From Candidatus Omnitrophota bacterium (GTDB lineage: Bacteria; NPL-UPA2; BS750m-G34): a stretch of 9,602 nt of DNA. The position numbers and the translations under genes were made by a program. Below are positions 1 through 7,116 of this stretch, piece by piece. The stretch lies in contig DAOWKF010000050.1 in assembly GCA_030640045.1 (NCBI GenBank), positions 1-9,602 of the forward strand. Direction: 5' to 3'. Position 1 is the first letter of the stretch, and the number at the start of each line of letters is the position of its first letter. The notes under the pieces were generated by a model. It was not told where the DNA came from and did no database searches. It was given only the letters and a program-made list of their open reading frames with translations.

Positions 1-951
1 CGACTGGTTTGCCTCGTTCAGTTTATTATAGGCGCGGGTCATGTGCCCGGCCATTACCTCGAACTCAGATTTAAAATTCCCCATCTCTTTAGCGAGAGAC
101 TCAAGGTGCTGAAAAATCAGCTCTGTCTCCTTTTCGAGCTTAAGACCTTTAAGCCCCCACTGAATAATCATAAGGTAAGAAAACATCGTGCTCGGAGAAA
201 CAAGGACTACATTCTTCTGGTTGCTATAAGTGCTTATCTCCATATCCTTATCATTAACTACAAGCTCATAATAAATATTCTCCGCCGGAATATATATCAT
301 TGCAAAATTCGAGGTGTTGAGAGCCGGCCTTATATATTTACGCTGGACTTCATCAATCATTTCCTTGACGCTGCGGATGAGCTCCTTCTTTCGCTTAAGC
401 CTTTCCTTTTCGCCTTCCTGCGCCAGCATCTCATTAAAACGGTCAAAATAAGGAAATTTCGCATCGATAGGAACCAGCATCTTGTCGAGCCTGATAACGG
501 CATCAATCTTTTCAGCCCCTAATGGATACTGCATCTCGTAATTATGCGGGACAAACTGCTTGAGTAAATTCTCCAGCATCACCTCTCCGCTTATGCCGCG
601 GGTAGTAGATGCCGTAAAGATATTCCTCAAATTACTTATGCCCCCTGCAAGTTCCCTGCTTATCTCCATCATATTTAGATTAGCTGACTGGATGTGTCCC
701 AATTTTTCTTTTAATTCACTGAAGACAGCTAATTTCTGATCGATAATCTGGCCCTGCTCTTGCATAGCCCTGTGCTGGGATTCCAGCCGCTGATTGAGGT
801 TTTGAGTGATAAGCCCGAGCTGGGATTCAAGATTTTTCATCACCATCTTTGACTCAAGCAGGTGCTCTTGAAGACGGCTATGACGCCTGCCTATTATAAA
901 GGCAATAACAATACCCAGGAGAATAACTCCGGAAGTAATAATGTCCATCAT
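1..951 (-). CDS. rmuC: RmuC-family DNA recombination protein, C-terminus cut by the window edge
   Basis: The reading frame runs from ATG at 951 without a stop to base 1, giving 317 residues; the C-terminus lies outside the window. RmuC proteins are thought to limit DNA rearrangements and carry a PD-(D/E)xK nuclease-like fold, though their activity is poorly defined. Residues 3-20 form an N-terminal hydrophobic anchor, followed by a basic turn (GRRHSR). Residues 25-100 are a Gln/Glu-rich, probably coiled-coil stretch. The conserved domain begins at RGISGE (118-123, family pattern RGxxGE). KIDAVI (148-153) and VPIDAKFP (160-167) follow, placing D150, D163 and K165 where the family has its nuclease-like acidic and lysine residues. 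IPAENIYYE and VSPSTMF (about 251-257) are also family-like. The start overlaps the stop of the upstream CNNM gene as ATGA with no Shine-Dalgarno, so translation is probably coupled. A second ATG is the next codon. The family call is secure. Confidence 0.93.
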   Translation of the reverse strand, partial: MMDIITSGVILLGIVIAFIIGRRHSRLQEHLLESKMVMKNLESQLGLITQNLNQRLESQHRAMQEQGQIIDQKLAVFSELKEKLGHIQSANLNMMEISRELAGGISNLRNIFTASTTRGISGEVMLENLLKQFVPHNYEMQYPLGAEKIDAVIRLDKMLVPIDAKFPYFDRFNEMLAQEGEKERLKRKKELIRSVKEMIDEVQRKYIRPALNTSNFAMIYIPAENIYYELVVNDKDMEISTYSNQKNVVLVSPSTMFSYLMIIQWGLKGLKLEKETELIFQHLESLAKEMGNFKSEFEVMAGHMTRAYNKLNEANQS

Positions 952-1937
952 TTTTTTGCGCCCGTCAGAGAATCTTTCTCATCATAAATCTCGCCAAAGA
1001 GCTCCTCTAAGACATCCTCCATAGTCAGGATCCCGATATTCTGTTTTTTCTTATTCCGGACGATAAATGCGTGCTGGTGGTAAGTCTGAAACTTTTCTAA
1101 AAGGCTATCGGCCTTTTCGTCCTCATGGACAAATATGGGGCTTGACATAAAATCTCCCAATCTCGCTTCATAATTATCCCTGGCAATTTCTCTAAGCAGT
1201 ATCCTCTGCTGGCAGATCCCTACTATATTGGATACATTTGTTTTATAAACAGGGATCCGGCTATACGGGGAATTAATTATATCCTCTTTAATTTCAGAAA
1301 GCCTGTTAACCATTGGGAGGGCGTAAATATTTTCTATAGGCTTCATCATAGCCGCGGCCTTTAAGTCATTGAGTTTGAATACCCTGTTGCAGAGAGTTTC
1401 CTCATCGGTCTCAATGGTTCCCACGTCTCTGCCTAATCTCAGCATAATCTTTATCTCCTGCTCGGTGACTTTTGGGAACTTAAGCCGCTTCCTGAAAGGG
1501 GCCGTGATAAAAATCATAATCCCGATAAAAGGTTTAAATACCCCCATTATAACCTGCAGCGGTTTTGCGCTTGTTAAGGAAATACGAATCTTATAGTGCT
1601 CTCCTATGGTCTTTGGTATTACCTCGGAAAAAATGATAATGGCAAAGGTCAAAACCGCAGAAGCCATTCCCAGCCATTGACTGCCGAATATATACGACAC
1701 TCTCTGTCCTACATATATGGCACCGATAATATTAACGGCATTATTAAGCACAACTATAGTAGCAATAGCGCTATGGATATTTTTTTTGATATAGGAGAGC
1801 GCCTTTGCCCCCTTTCGCTTCTCTTCCGAGAGAACCCGGACCTTCATAAAAGGGACACTCAAAATGGCTGCCTCCGTCATAGAGCATATTCCTGAAATAA
1901 CAAGCACGCCAATAATTAAAATAATCAATGAAATCAT
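948..1937 (-). CDS. CNNM/DUF21 membrane protein with CBS-domain pair (CorC/HlyC-like, lacking the C-terminal CorC_HlyC domain)
   Basis: This 329-residue integral membrane protein belongs to the CNNM family, whose members handle Mg2+ or other divalent cations or act as hemolysin-like proteins; the substrate here cannot be read from sequence. The DUF21 membrane domain covers about 1-150. A hydrophobic segment at 2-18 leads into the family motif TEAAILSV (21-28), further helices lie near 55-85, 88-105 and 125-148, and the signature SEVIPKTIGEH spans 104-114. A linker typical of the family (DVGTIETDEE, 171-180) leads to two CBS motifs, about 195-250 and 258-320, containing YSRIPVY (225-231) and TMEDVLEELFGEIYDE (305-320). 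The chain ends right after the second CBS motif, so the small C-terminal CorC_HlyC domain of longer homologues is absent. GGAGAGA lies 10 nt upstream of the ATG inside the end of rng, which stops 4 nt upstream. The gene overlaps rmuC by 4 nt. Confidence 0.9.
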   Translation of the reverse strand: MISLIILIIGVLVISGICSMTEAAILSVPFMKVRVLSEEKRKGAKALSYIKKNIHSAIATIVVLNNAVNIIGAIYVGQRVSYIFGSQWLGMASAVLTFAIIIFSEVIPKTIGEHYKIRISLTSAKPLQVIMGVFKPFIGIMIFITAPFRKRLKFPKVTEQEIKIMLRLGRDVGTIETDEETLCNRVFKLNDLKAAAMMKPIENIYALPMVNRLSEIKEDIINSPYSRIPVYKTNVSNIVGICQQRILLREIARDNYEARLGDFMSSPIFVHEDEKADSLLEKFQTYHQHAFIVRNKKKQNIGILTMEDVLEELFGEIYDEKDSLTGAKK

Positions 1938-1941
1938 AATA

Positions 1942-3495
1942 TTATCTCTCCACAGGATCCAGAGACTTACCTGTAGTAGATGAAAAAACCTTAATTTCCT
2001 CCAAACCCAGATACGGATCCTCCCCTATATTTATCTTTTTATGATACTTCTTTCCAAGGATATTTATCTTACTCCTCATTTTTTCAGCCAGGTATGCCGC
2101 CAGAGACGAATTAGCCTTAATGATGAGATATCTCTCATTTGTCCGGAGGCATACTCTTTTTAGCTTGCGGAGGGCCTCCATGCTCACGGTGAAGTGTGAC
2201 GGAATATAACCTTCTCCGCGACAATGCGGGCATTCACTGCAGAGGGTCTTAAGCAAGCTCTGGCGCGTCCGCTGTCTTGTCATCTCCACCAATCCTAATT
2301 CCGATATCTTCAGGGTTGTAGTCTTTGCCTTATCCCTTGAAAGCTCCGAACGAAGTGTATTTAAAACAAGCCTGCGGTTTTTTTGCGAGATCATATCGAT
2401 GAAATCTACTATAATTAATCCCCCGAGATCCCGGAGACGAAGTTGGAGGGGAATCTCACGGGCTGCCTCTATATTTGTCTTAAAGACAGTCTCTTCAAGA
2501 CTGCTGCCGCGACCGACAAATCTTCCGGTATTGACATCTATAGAGACTAATGCGTCTCCTTCTTCGATAAGCAGATACCCTCCTGACTTGAGCCAGGCCT
2601 TTTTCCATAACAATTTCTTTATCGTTTTTTCTATTTTAAAGGAATCAAATATAGGTGTGGGATTGTCAAAAAACGTAAGCCTGTTTTTTAGATCAGGCCG
2701 GATAATATCCAAAAACCGGCTGATATCAGTGAACCCTGCTTGAGAATCCACAACTATCTTTTTTATATCTGAATTAAAGGCATCTCGCAGGACCCGATAC
2801 GGCAAATCCAGTTCCTGGTAGGCGCAAAACGGCGCCTTTTTCTTCTCGCTTTCCTTCTTTGTTTTCGTCCATAGATTTGTAAGGTAATGAATATCCTGTA
2901 AAAATTCCCCGCGGTCTTTCCCTTCACCGGCAGTGCGCACAATAAGACCCACATCCGGCGATTTTATATTTTTTATAAGGCTTTTTAACCTCTCTCTTTC
3001 TTTGGCGTTATCTATACGGCGGGAGACACCTACATGGTCAACTGTTGGCATAAGGACCATCAGCCTGCCTGCCAGAGAGATATATGTAGTGACTCTTGGG
3101 CCTTTGGTCCCTATCGGATCTTTGACTACCTGGACCAGTATCTCCTGGTCCTTTTTTAAAATCTCCTCAATTTTGACACGGCGGCGGAGCCCTCCCTTTT
3201 CGACAAGGCTGCCCACGACAACAGGATTGACAAGTGTCTCACCCATGTGTTCTTCCATTGTCCCTGCCTCTTCCGCAACATCGCCGACATAAAGAAAACC
3301 GTTTTTTTCTACCCCGATGTTAACAAATGCCGCCTGCATACCAGGGAGCACTGTCTCAACTCTGCCTTTGTAGATATTCCCGACTATACCTCTTGATTCC
3401 TTTCTCTCGACAAAAATCTCATCCAGCGCGCCATTTACTAAAACAGCAGCCCTGGTCTCTTCCTCTTCCATATTGATGATAATTTCTCTTGTCAT
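1942..3495 (-). CDS. rng: Ribonuclease G/E family endoribonuclease
   Basis: This protein is a single-strand-specific endoribonuclease acting in rRNA maturation and mRNA decay in the cytoplasm. At 517 residues it is close to RNase G length and has no RNase E-type degradosome tail, so rng is preferred over rne. The S1 RNA-binding domain covers about 35-140 (GNIYKGRVETVLPGMQAAFVNIG at 39-61) with a charged insertion near 73-115. The RNase H-like catalytic core follows. The two Mg2+-binding aspartates are D320 in VSIDVNTGR and D364 in IIVDFIDM, spaced like E. coli RNase E D303 and D346. The zinc-link CPHC (C422, C425), followed by RGEG, is present, so the metal-bridged dimer interface is intact. 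AAGGAG lies 10 nt before the ATG, inside the last codons of the upstream DUF2344 gene, which stops 4 nt away, so the two are probably coupled. Adjacency of DUF2344 and Rng is a known recurrent arrangement. Confidence 0.97.
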   Translation of the reverse strand: MTREIIINMEEEETRAAVLVNGALDEIFVERKESRGIVGNIYKGRVETVLPGMQAAFVNIGVEKNGFLYVGDVAEEAGTMEEHMGETLVNPVVVGSLVEKGGLRRRVKIEEILKKDQEILVQVVKDPIGTKGPRVTTYISLAGRLMVLMPTVDHVGVSRRIDNAKERERLKSLIKNIKSPDVGLIVRTAGEGKDRGEFLQDIHYLTNLWTKTKKESEKKKAPFCAYQELDLPYRVLRDAFNSDIKKIVVDSQAGFTDISRFLDIIRPDLKNRLTFFDNPTPIFDSFKIEKTIKKLLWKKAWLKSGGYLLIEEGDALVSIDVNTGRFVGRGSSLEETVFKTNIEAAREIPLQLRLRDLGGLIIVDFIDMISQKNRRLVLNTLRSELSRDKAKTTTLKISELGLVEMTRQRTRQSLLKTLCSECPHCRGEGYIPSHFTVSMEALRKLKRVCLRTNERYLIIKANSSLAAYLAEKMRSKINILGKKYHKKINIGEDPYLGLEEIKVFSSTTGKSLDPVER

Positions 3496-3499
3496 AGTT

Positions 3500-3790
3500 T
3501 TAAATCTCCTTAATCTCCAAAACCTTTATCCCTTCAGGGAAATCCTTATTTAATCTCTCCATTACTTCCCCAGGCGCGATATTCTCCGTAAGAAACACAG
3601 CTACATACTGAGAATCGCTCTTTTTTCCTACTGCCAGCGCAGGCCCCATGGAAACCTTAACCCTTGGATGAAAACCGCCGGTATACTGAAGCGGTAATCC
3701 TGACCTGCGCAGGGCGCGGGTAATAGCCCTCATAAACTCCAGATGCGAAAGGAAAATATTTTCCTTAGCCAGCCTTAGTCTCAATTTCAT
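3500..3790 (-). CDS. Short radical-SAM-associated protein (DUF2344/TIGR03936 family), N-terminal half only
   Basis: The 96-residue protein matches the opening of the DUF2344 family, which accompanies or is fused to radical SAM proteins (TIGR03960 type) and is often encoded beside rng. Its biochemical role is not established. Visible family features are LSHLEFMRAITRALRRSGLP (14-33, family pattern SHLDxxRxxxRALRRAGLP), GGFHPRVKVSMGPALAVG (38-55, pattern GFNPxPKxSxxxPLxxG), and LNKDFPEGIKVLEIKEI at the end (pattern LpxGhxV). Full-length relatives continue for roughly another hundred residues, whereas this chain stops immediately and rng begins 4 nt later, with no remnant of the missing half between them. 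Start is ATG at 3790, because homology begins at residue 2; no good Shine-Dalgarno precedes it. A 54-nt spacer separates it from pilQ, and no radical SAM gene is present in the window. It could be a genuinely short subfamily or a functional truncation. Confidence 0.78.
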   Translation of the reverse strand: MKLRLRLAKENIFLSHLEFMRAITRALRRSGLPLQYTGGFHPRVKVSMGPALAVGKKSDSQYVAVFLTENIAPGEVMERLNKDFPEGIKVLEIKEI

Positions 3791-3844
3791 CTGAAATATT
3801 TCGCTTCTATTTCCGGGGGGGATACTTTTAGGCGAGAAAAAAGA

Positions 3845-5470
3845 CTATTTTTTCTTTTTACGAGACTTCCATTTCTCTTCTGAACGCCTCTTTAACATCT
3901 TTCCTAATCTTTCTTTCTCGTAAGCGGTAAGAGCTGCATCATCTTCGACAATACGAGGTGTGATAAAAACAAGCAATTCGATCTTGTCTACCTCTGTCTT
4001 TTTATGCCGAAATAAAAGCCCTAAAAGCGGTATATCCCCCAGGATAGGTACCTTATTAATTGTATCCGTTTTCTGGTCCTTTACCAGCCCGCCAAGGACC
4101 AGGGTTTCACCGCTTTTAATGACCACCTGTGTATCTGCTTCCCGGGTAGTAATACGAGGCGCAGTAAAACCAGTGCTTCCTGTAACACTTCCACCTAGGG
4201 AAGTAACTGCAGGGCGTATTATCATATTGACTCTATTTCCTTCCCATATCTGGGGCACAACAAGCAGCTGTATGCCGATATGCTCATAGTGATCCAAAGA
4301 CTCCCTCAGAGTACCGGCGTCAGTAACCTCTGATTTTAAGAGAGGATATCTCTCTCCTACCAATATATTCGCCTCCTGATTGTCCAGGGTCATTATCTTC
4401 GGGTTTGAAAGAAGATTGTAATGAACATCCGTAACCATTGCCTCCAACACTGACTGCATCGCAATAAAGGAAAGAGAGCCAAAGGTAAAGGGAGCGGAAG
4501 CAGTGGTGAATTCACTAGCTGGCGTTACTGATAAATACGGGAAAAATTCTTCTGGTGTATCTGGATTAAGGTCTGTTGCCGCAGGGAATACGCCTCCTTC
4601 ACCACGGTCACCCGGGTCAATAGATGGGAAAAATTTCCCCCTGGCCCCTTGCTTTTTATCAAACGGAAATGTTGAAGGGATCTTTGAACCGGTTAAGGTG
4701 GCTTCAACATCCCAGTTGATCCCCAGCTTTTCTTCATCATTTGCATTTATCTCTACTATCAAGGCCTCTATCATAATCTGTTTCGGCAGGACATCAAGCT
4801 CCTCAATGAGTTTAGTCATCTTCTCTACTACCGGCAGGATATCGCTGAGAATAAGGACCTTTGACATTTTTTCTTCCCCTTCAGCTTTTTCTCGGGCAAT
4901 AACTTTACCGCCGAGCCCCTTCTTCTGCCATCCGGCCCGGGTAGTCTTCTGAAATACAGTAATACTGCCCTGGGGAGATAGCTGTTTCTCCAGTGCAGCC
5001 TTTATATCATTGGCATCTACATATTTCAGCTCAACGACTTTATTTATGAGAATCATCTGTTGTTTATCTGCCTCAACTAATTGCCTGATAGCCTCCTTTT
5101 CTAAACGAAGTTTTTCAATCGTGCTCACGCGTATGATATTCTCTTTTTTCTCATAACCAAATCCATAGGTCTTTAAAATGACATCAAGAGCTGTCTCCCA
5201 TGGGACATCAACAAGCCTGGTAGTAACCTTGCCTTGAACTTCAGAGCCGGCAATGATGTTTACCCCGCCTTTGTAAGATATGACCCTCACGACATTCCTG
5301 ATATCCGCATCCTTAAAATCAACAGTAATAGTACCCTCTCTGCCTGGCTTATCTTCTGCAATAATAATAGCCTCTTCTTTTTCTGCATCTGCCGGCTCTT
5401 CAGCCAATAATGGCAGAGGAAACATTAAAGAAAGAACTAAAACTATCTTAACAAAAAAAGCTAATCTCAT
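3845..5470 (-). CDS. pilQ: Type IV pilus outer-membrane secretin PilQ
   Basis: PilQ forms the multimeric outer-membrane channel through which the pilus is extruded. The 541-residue chain starts with a signal peptide (MRLAFF, hydrophobic core about 7-22, likely cleavage after A23). An STN/secretin N0-like domain follows at about 45-120 (ITVDFKDADIRNVVRVIS; WETALDVILKTYGFGY), then an N1 repeat around 143-228 (VVELKYVDANDIKAALEKQL). The secretin core begins at QIMIEALIVEIN (231-242). NPKIMTLDNQEANILVGERYP (356-376), DTQVVIKSGETLVLGGL (446-462) and the signature VPILGDIPLLGLLF (474-487), then ELLVFITPRIVED, mark the barrel. The protein is compact: there are no N-terminal AMIN domains. A Gly/Pro/Phe-rich segment (about 255-330) lies before the first barrel strands. 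A very basic tail ends in KSRKKKK. A G-rich ribosome site (GGGGGGAT) sits just before the ATG, 15 nt after pilP. A T2SS GspD is less likely given pilMNOP upstream. Confidence 0.95.
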   Translation of the reverse strand: MRLAFFVKIVLVLSLMFPLPLLAEEPADAEKEEAIIIAEDKPGREGTITVDFKDADIRNVVRVISYKGGVNIIAGSEVQGKVTTRLVDVPWETALDVILKTYGFGYEKKENIIRVSTIEKLRLEKEAIRQLVEADKQQMILINKVVELKYVDANDIKAALEKQLSPQGSITVFQKTTRAGWQKKGLGGKVIAREKAEGEEKMSKVLILSDILPVVEKMTKLIEELDVLPKQIMIEALIVEINANDEEKLGINWDVEATLTGSKIPSTFPFDKKQGARGKFFPSIDPGDRGEGGVFPAATDLNPDTPEEFFPYLSVTPASEFTTASAPFTFGSLSFIAMQSVLEAMVTDVHYNLLSNPKIMTLDNQEANILVGERYPLLKSEVTDAGTLRESLDHYEHIGIQLLVVPQIWEGNRVNMIIRPAVTSLGGSVTGSTGFTAPRITTREADTQVVIKSGETLVLGGLVKDQKTDTINKVPILGDIPLLGLLFRHKKTEVDKIELLVFITPRIVEDDAALTAYEKERLGKMLKRRSEEKWKSRKKKK

Positions 5471-5485
5471 ATTTATCCCCCCATA

Positions 5486-5989
5486 TTAATCCATTCTTAG
5501 GTCAAATGTCTTGTCCTGGTAACTAAGAACGACTTTATCCTTCTCTATCTTTATTATTGTCACTCCCCTGATTTTATCACCAGAACTAACAATCTCATCA
5601 TTGATAATAGCCATTGGCTTTATAGGATCCCAGATTATACCCTCCAGATATAAGTCCGAGGCCTTAAACTGCAACCCTCCTTCAACAACTGATACAGGCC
5701 GGCCTTTTTTATCTACTAATGGCACAAACGGGTCACGCTTGTTGTGAGAAGCATATAGAAACTTTTCCTCTTCTATCGGTTTAAGTTCTATCTCCCTGGC
5801 TAGAACCTTCTTCCCTGGTCTCTTTACTCTCTCGGCCGCGTCCGGAGCTTTTTTACAGGAGGGAAGAAGGAGGAGAATAAGTAAAATAATAATACGCAAC
5901 CTAAAGGTTGCGGCTAGGCAAAGCCATCCCTTTAGGGGTACCTGGTAGTCGCGGGCTTTAGCCCGCGTTAATTTATTTCCCCACAACAT
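5486..5989 (-). CDS. pilP: PilP-like pilus assembly lipoprotein, start codon uncertain
   Basis: PilP is an inner-membrane lipoprotein linking the PilN/PilO complex to the PilQ secretin in the periplasm. The frame from ATG 5989 encodes 167 residues. The family core is KRDPFVPL (84-91), then LYLEGIIWDPIKPMAIINDE (113-132), SGDKI and TIIKIEKDKVVLSY, the small beta-domain. A lipoprotein signal is clear: IIILLILLLL then lipobox LPSC with C45. The first 30 residues are encoded almost wholly by an inserted 73-bp palindromic repeat and look unlike protein-family sequence. TTG at 5899-5897 (residue 31) would give a normal short signal peptide, reading M-RIIILLILLLLPSC. ATG 5989 lies inside pilO, overlaps it by 17 nt and lacks a Shine-Dalgarno, while TTG 5899 sits inside a hairpin stem. 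I keep the long frame because it has the only ATG, but the mature lipoprotein is the same from either start. pilQ follows after 15 nt. Confidence 0.82.
   Translation of the reverse strand: MLWGNKLTRAKARDYQVPLKGWLCLAATFRLRIIILLILLLLPSCKKAPDAAERVKRPGKKVLAREIELKPIEEEKFLYASHNKRDPFVPLVDKKGRPVSVVEGGLQFKASDLYLEGIIWDPIKPMAIINDEIVSSGDKIRGVTIIKIEKDKVVLSYQDKTFDLRMD
5895..5967. repeat. 73-bp REP-like multi-hairpin palindromic element at the pilO/pilP junction
   Basis: Two perfect palindromic hairpins bound the element: CGCGGGC-TTTA-GCCCGCG at 5950-5967 and CGCAACC-TAAA-GGTTGCG at 5895-5912. Between them is a shorter one, CCC-TTTA-GGG (about 5928-5937), and a GGC-AAA-GCC stem around 5914-5924. All the main loops are TAAA or TTTA, so the block reads as one designed unit. 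It begins 5 bp after the pilO stop codon and ends directly before the pilP signal-peptide codons. Dispersed hairpin repeats of this general style, with GC-rich stems and AT loops, are common in many bacterial genomes (REP/RAYT-type and similar). Only one copy is in this window, so dispersal is inferred. On the minus-strand RNA the last stem is followed by a U-rich tract, so the element could attenuate or stabilise the pil mRNA. Confidence 0.8.
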
Positions 5990-6539
5990 AAGTGCTTAAA
6001 TTAAGTGTAACTCCGTGCTGAAAGACATCTTTCCCTGTATCTATAGAAAGATTGTCTATCTTAATAAAGCGCGTAGCAATTTCCAACTGATTGATATAAA
6101 GACCCAGTTCATGATATCCGCAGGTAAGCCTCATAGTGATTGGCCAGCGATAGTACGGGAGGTCTATCTTTTCATCCTTCAGACTGGTCATCGAGCCCGG
6201 CTTGATGAATTGATACTTAATCTTTGCATCAGTAGCAATACGCGCCAGGTCTTCTAAAAGCTGGTCTGTCTCCTTCTCATTAGGAAGCTTCCCTTCATAA
6301 TATTTGATCTTTTTGTTAACAGCCCGTATCATGCTTTCATATTCTTCTTTTTTGCTTATAAGCGCCTTAGCTTCGGCTAAATTCTCTTCCTCCTTAAGCA
6401 CCTCAGCCTTAATTCTTTCATAGTTCTTAAGCCGGGGTTTTATCGTCATAGTAAAGAGTCCAAGGACTATGGCTAACCCAACACCCCACAATATCCATGC
6501 CTGAGTCTTATTGATAGATTTTAAATTAACTTTTGCCAT
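5973..6539 (-). CDS. pilO: Type IV pilus inner-membrane protein PilO
   Basis: PilO pairs with PilN in the inner-membrane alignment complex of the type IV pilus. The 188-residue protein has the standard layout: a short basic cytoplasmic start (MAKVNLKSINK), one membrane helix at about 14-32, a periplasmic coiled coil at about 36-82 rich in Lys and Glu, then a ferredoxin-like domain. Family-typical patterns are KLPNEKETDQLLEDLARIA (84-102), the IKYQFIKPGS stretch (107-116), and TCGYHELGLYINQLEIATRFIKIDNLSI (139-166). The ATG is one base after the pilN stop (TGA-G-ATG) with only a weak ribosome site, so translation is probably coupled to pilN. The stop is at 5973-5975 and the palindromic repeat begins five bases further on. 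GGGGA in its last codons looks like the Shine-Dalgarno once used by pilP. Position between pilN and pilP supports the assignment. Confidence 0.92.
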   Translation of the reverse strand: MAKVNLKSINKTQAWILWGVGLAIVLGLFTMTIKPRLKNYERIKAEVLKEEENLAEAKALISKKEEYESMIRAVNKKIKYYEGKLPNEKETDQLLEDLARIATDAKIKYQFIKPGSMTSLKDEKIDLPYYRWPITMRLTCGYHELGLYINQLEIATRFIKIDNLSIDTGKDVFQHGVTLNLSTYVVGK

Positions 6540-6540
6540 C

Positions 6541-7116
6541 TCACTTAAACTGACATGTAAGCTCGAATCTCATAAGCTCGGTCTTGCCGATAGTCTCACG
6601 CTCTGTTGAAACTAATTCCACATTGGCAAAGTCTTCAAAAAAAGCCCCATGCCCTTTTATGCGTCTCATGAAATCGCCTACCTGCTCAACCATCTTTTCC
6701 CCTTTATCCGAATATGTCTTACCGCGAATTACAAGTGTAGATATTTCTGCCCTGGTTACAACAGAAACCGACGAGAGCCATACGCTGGGCGGCATAAGGT
6801 CGCTAAACTGGTTGAGTTTCTTCGCCCATAGAAGACGCTGGATGAGAAGTTTTTCCATGAGCGCCATCTTTGATTCCAACCTCTCTTTATCGCCTTTTAA
6901 TTTTAATACCCTCTCATATTCAGGGCGAATGGCTTCATACTCTTTTTTCAAAAGACCGAGCCTTTCTTTCTCCTGATTTATTTTCATACCAACCAGCGCG
7001 TGAATAAGGACAAGAATAACTACAATCCCTCCGCCGATAAGAGACATGGCTTGGACAGGAAGGGTGGTCTTTTTCTTTGGTCTTAATTCTGCGGGTAATA
7101 GGTTAATCTTAATCAT
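6541..7116 (-). CDS. pilN: Type IV pilus inner-membrane protein PilN
   Basis: PilN is a bitopic inner-membrane protein whose cytoplasmic N-terminus docks onto PilM and whose periplasmic part pairs with PilO. The 191-residue chain opens with the diagnostic motif IKINLLPAELRPKKK (2-16), the PilM-binding peptide. One membrane helix follows at about 24-43. A coiled coil covers about 46-95, and the periplasmic alpha/beta domain contains LMPPSVWLSSVSV (107-119, family pattern PxxvwLtsl) and LVIRGKTYSD (128-137). The ATG overlaps the pilM stop as ATGA. No strong Shine-Dalgarno precedes it (TTGAGAA only), so it is presumably read by ribosomes terminating on pilM. pilO begins one base after the stop. 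Length and order match canonical pilMNOPQ operons. Confidence 0.94.
   Translation of the reverse strand: MIKINLLPAELRPKKKTTLPVQAMSLIGGGIVVILVLIHALVGMKINQEKERLGLLKKEYEAIRPEYERVLKLKGDKERLESKMALMEKLLIQRLLWAKKLNQFSDLMPPSVWLSSVSVVTRAEISTLVIRGKTYSDKGEKMVEQVGDFMRRIKGHGAFFEDFANVELVSTERETIGKTELMRFELTCQFK

Noticed and set aside
43..522. Plus-strand open frame of 159 codons
   Set aside because: It is the antisense shadow of rmuC. Its translation has no family resemblance, while the minus strand gives a clear RmuC protein.
2820..2841. Terminator-like hairpin AGGCGC-N6-GCGCCT followed by five T on the plus strand
   Set aside because: It lies inside rng codons for a conserved Lys/Ala/Pro stretch, and no plus-strand gene ends there. 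The T-run is the complement of AAA lysine codons.
3793..3802. Palindrome GAAATATTTC just before the DUF2344 start
   Set aside because: Ten bases, A+T-rich and without a loop; this occurs readily by chance in such a spacer.
4503..4952. Plus-strand open frame of 149 codons opposite pilQ
   Set aside because: Antisense to well-conserved secretin sequence, Ser-rich translation with no recognisable domain or ribosome site.
5895..5967. CRISPR repeat or intrinsic terminator reading of the palindromic block
   Set aside because: Only one copy is present with no spacers. Downstream of the last stem on the minus strand the U tract is interrupted by A residues, and pilP continues directly through it.
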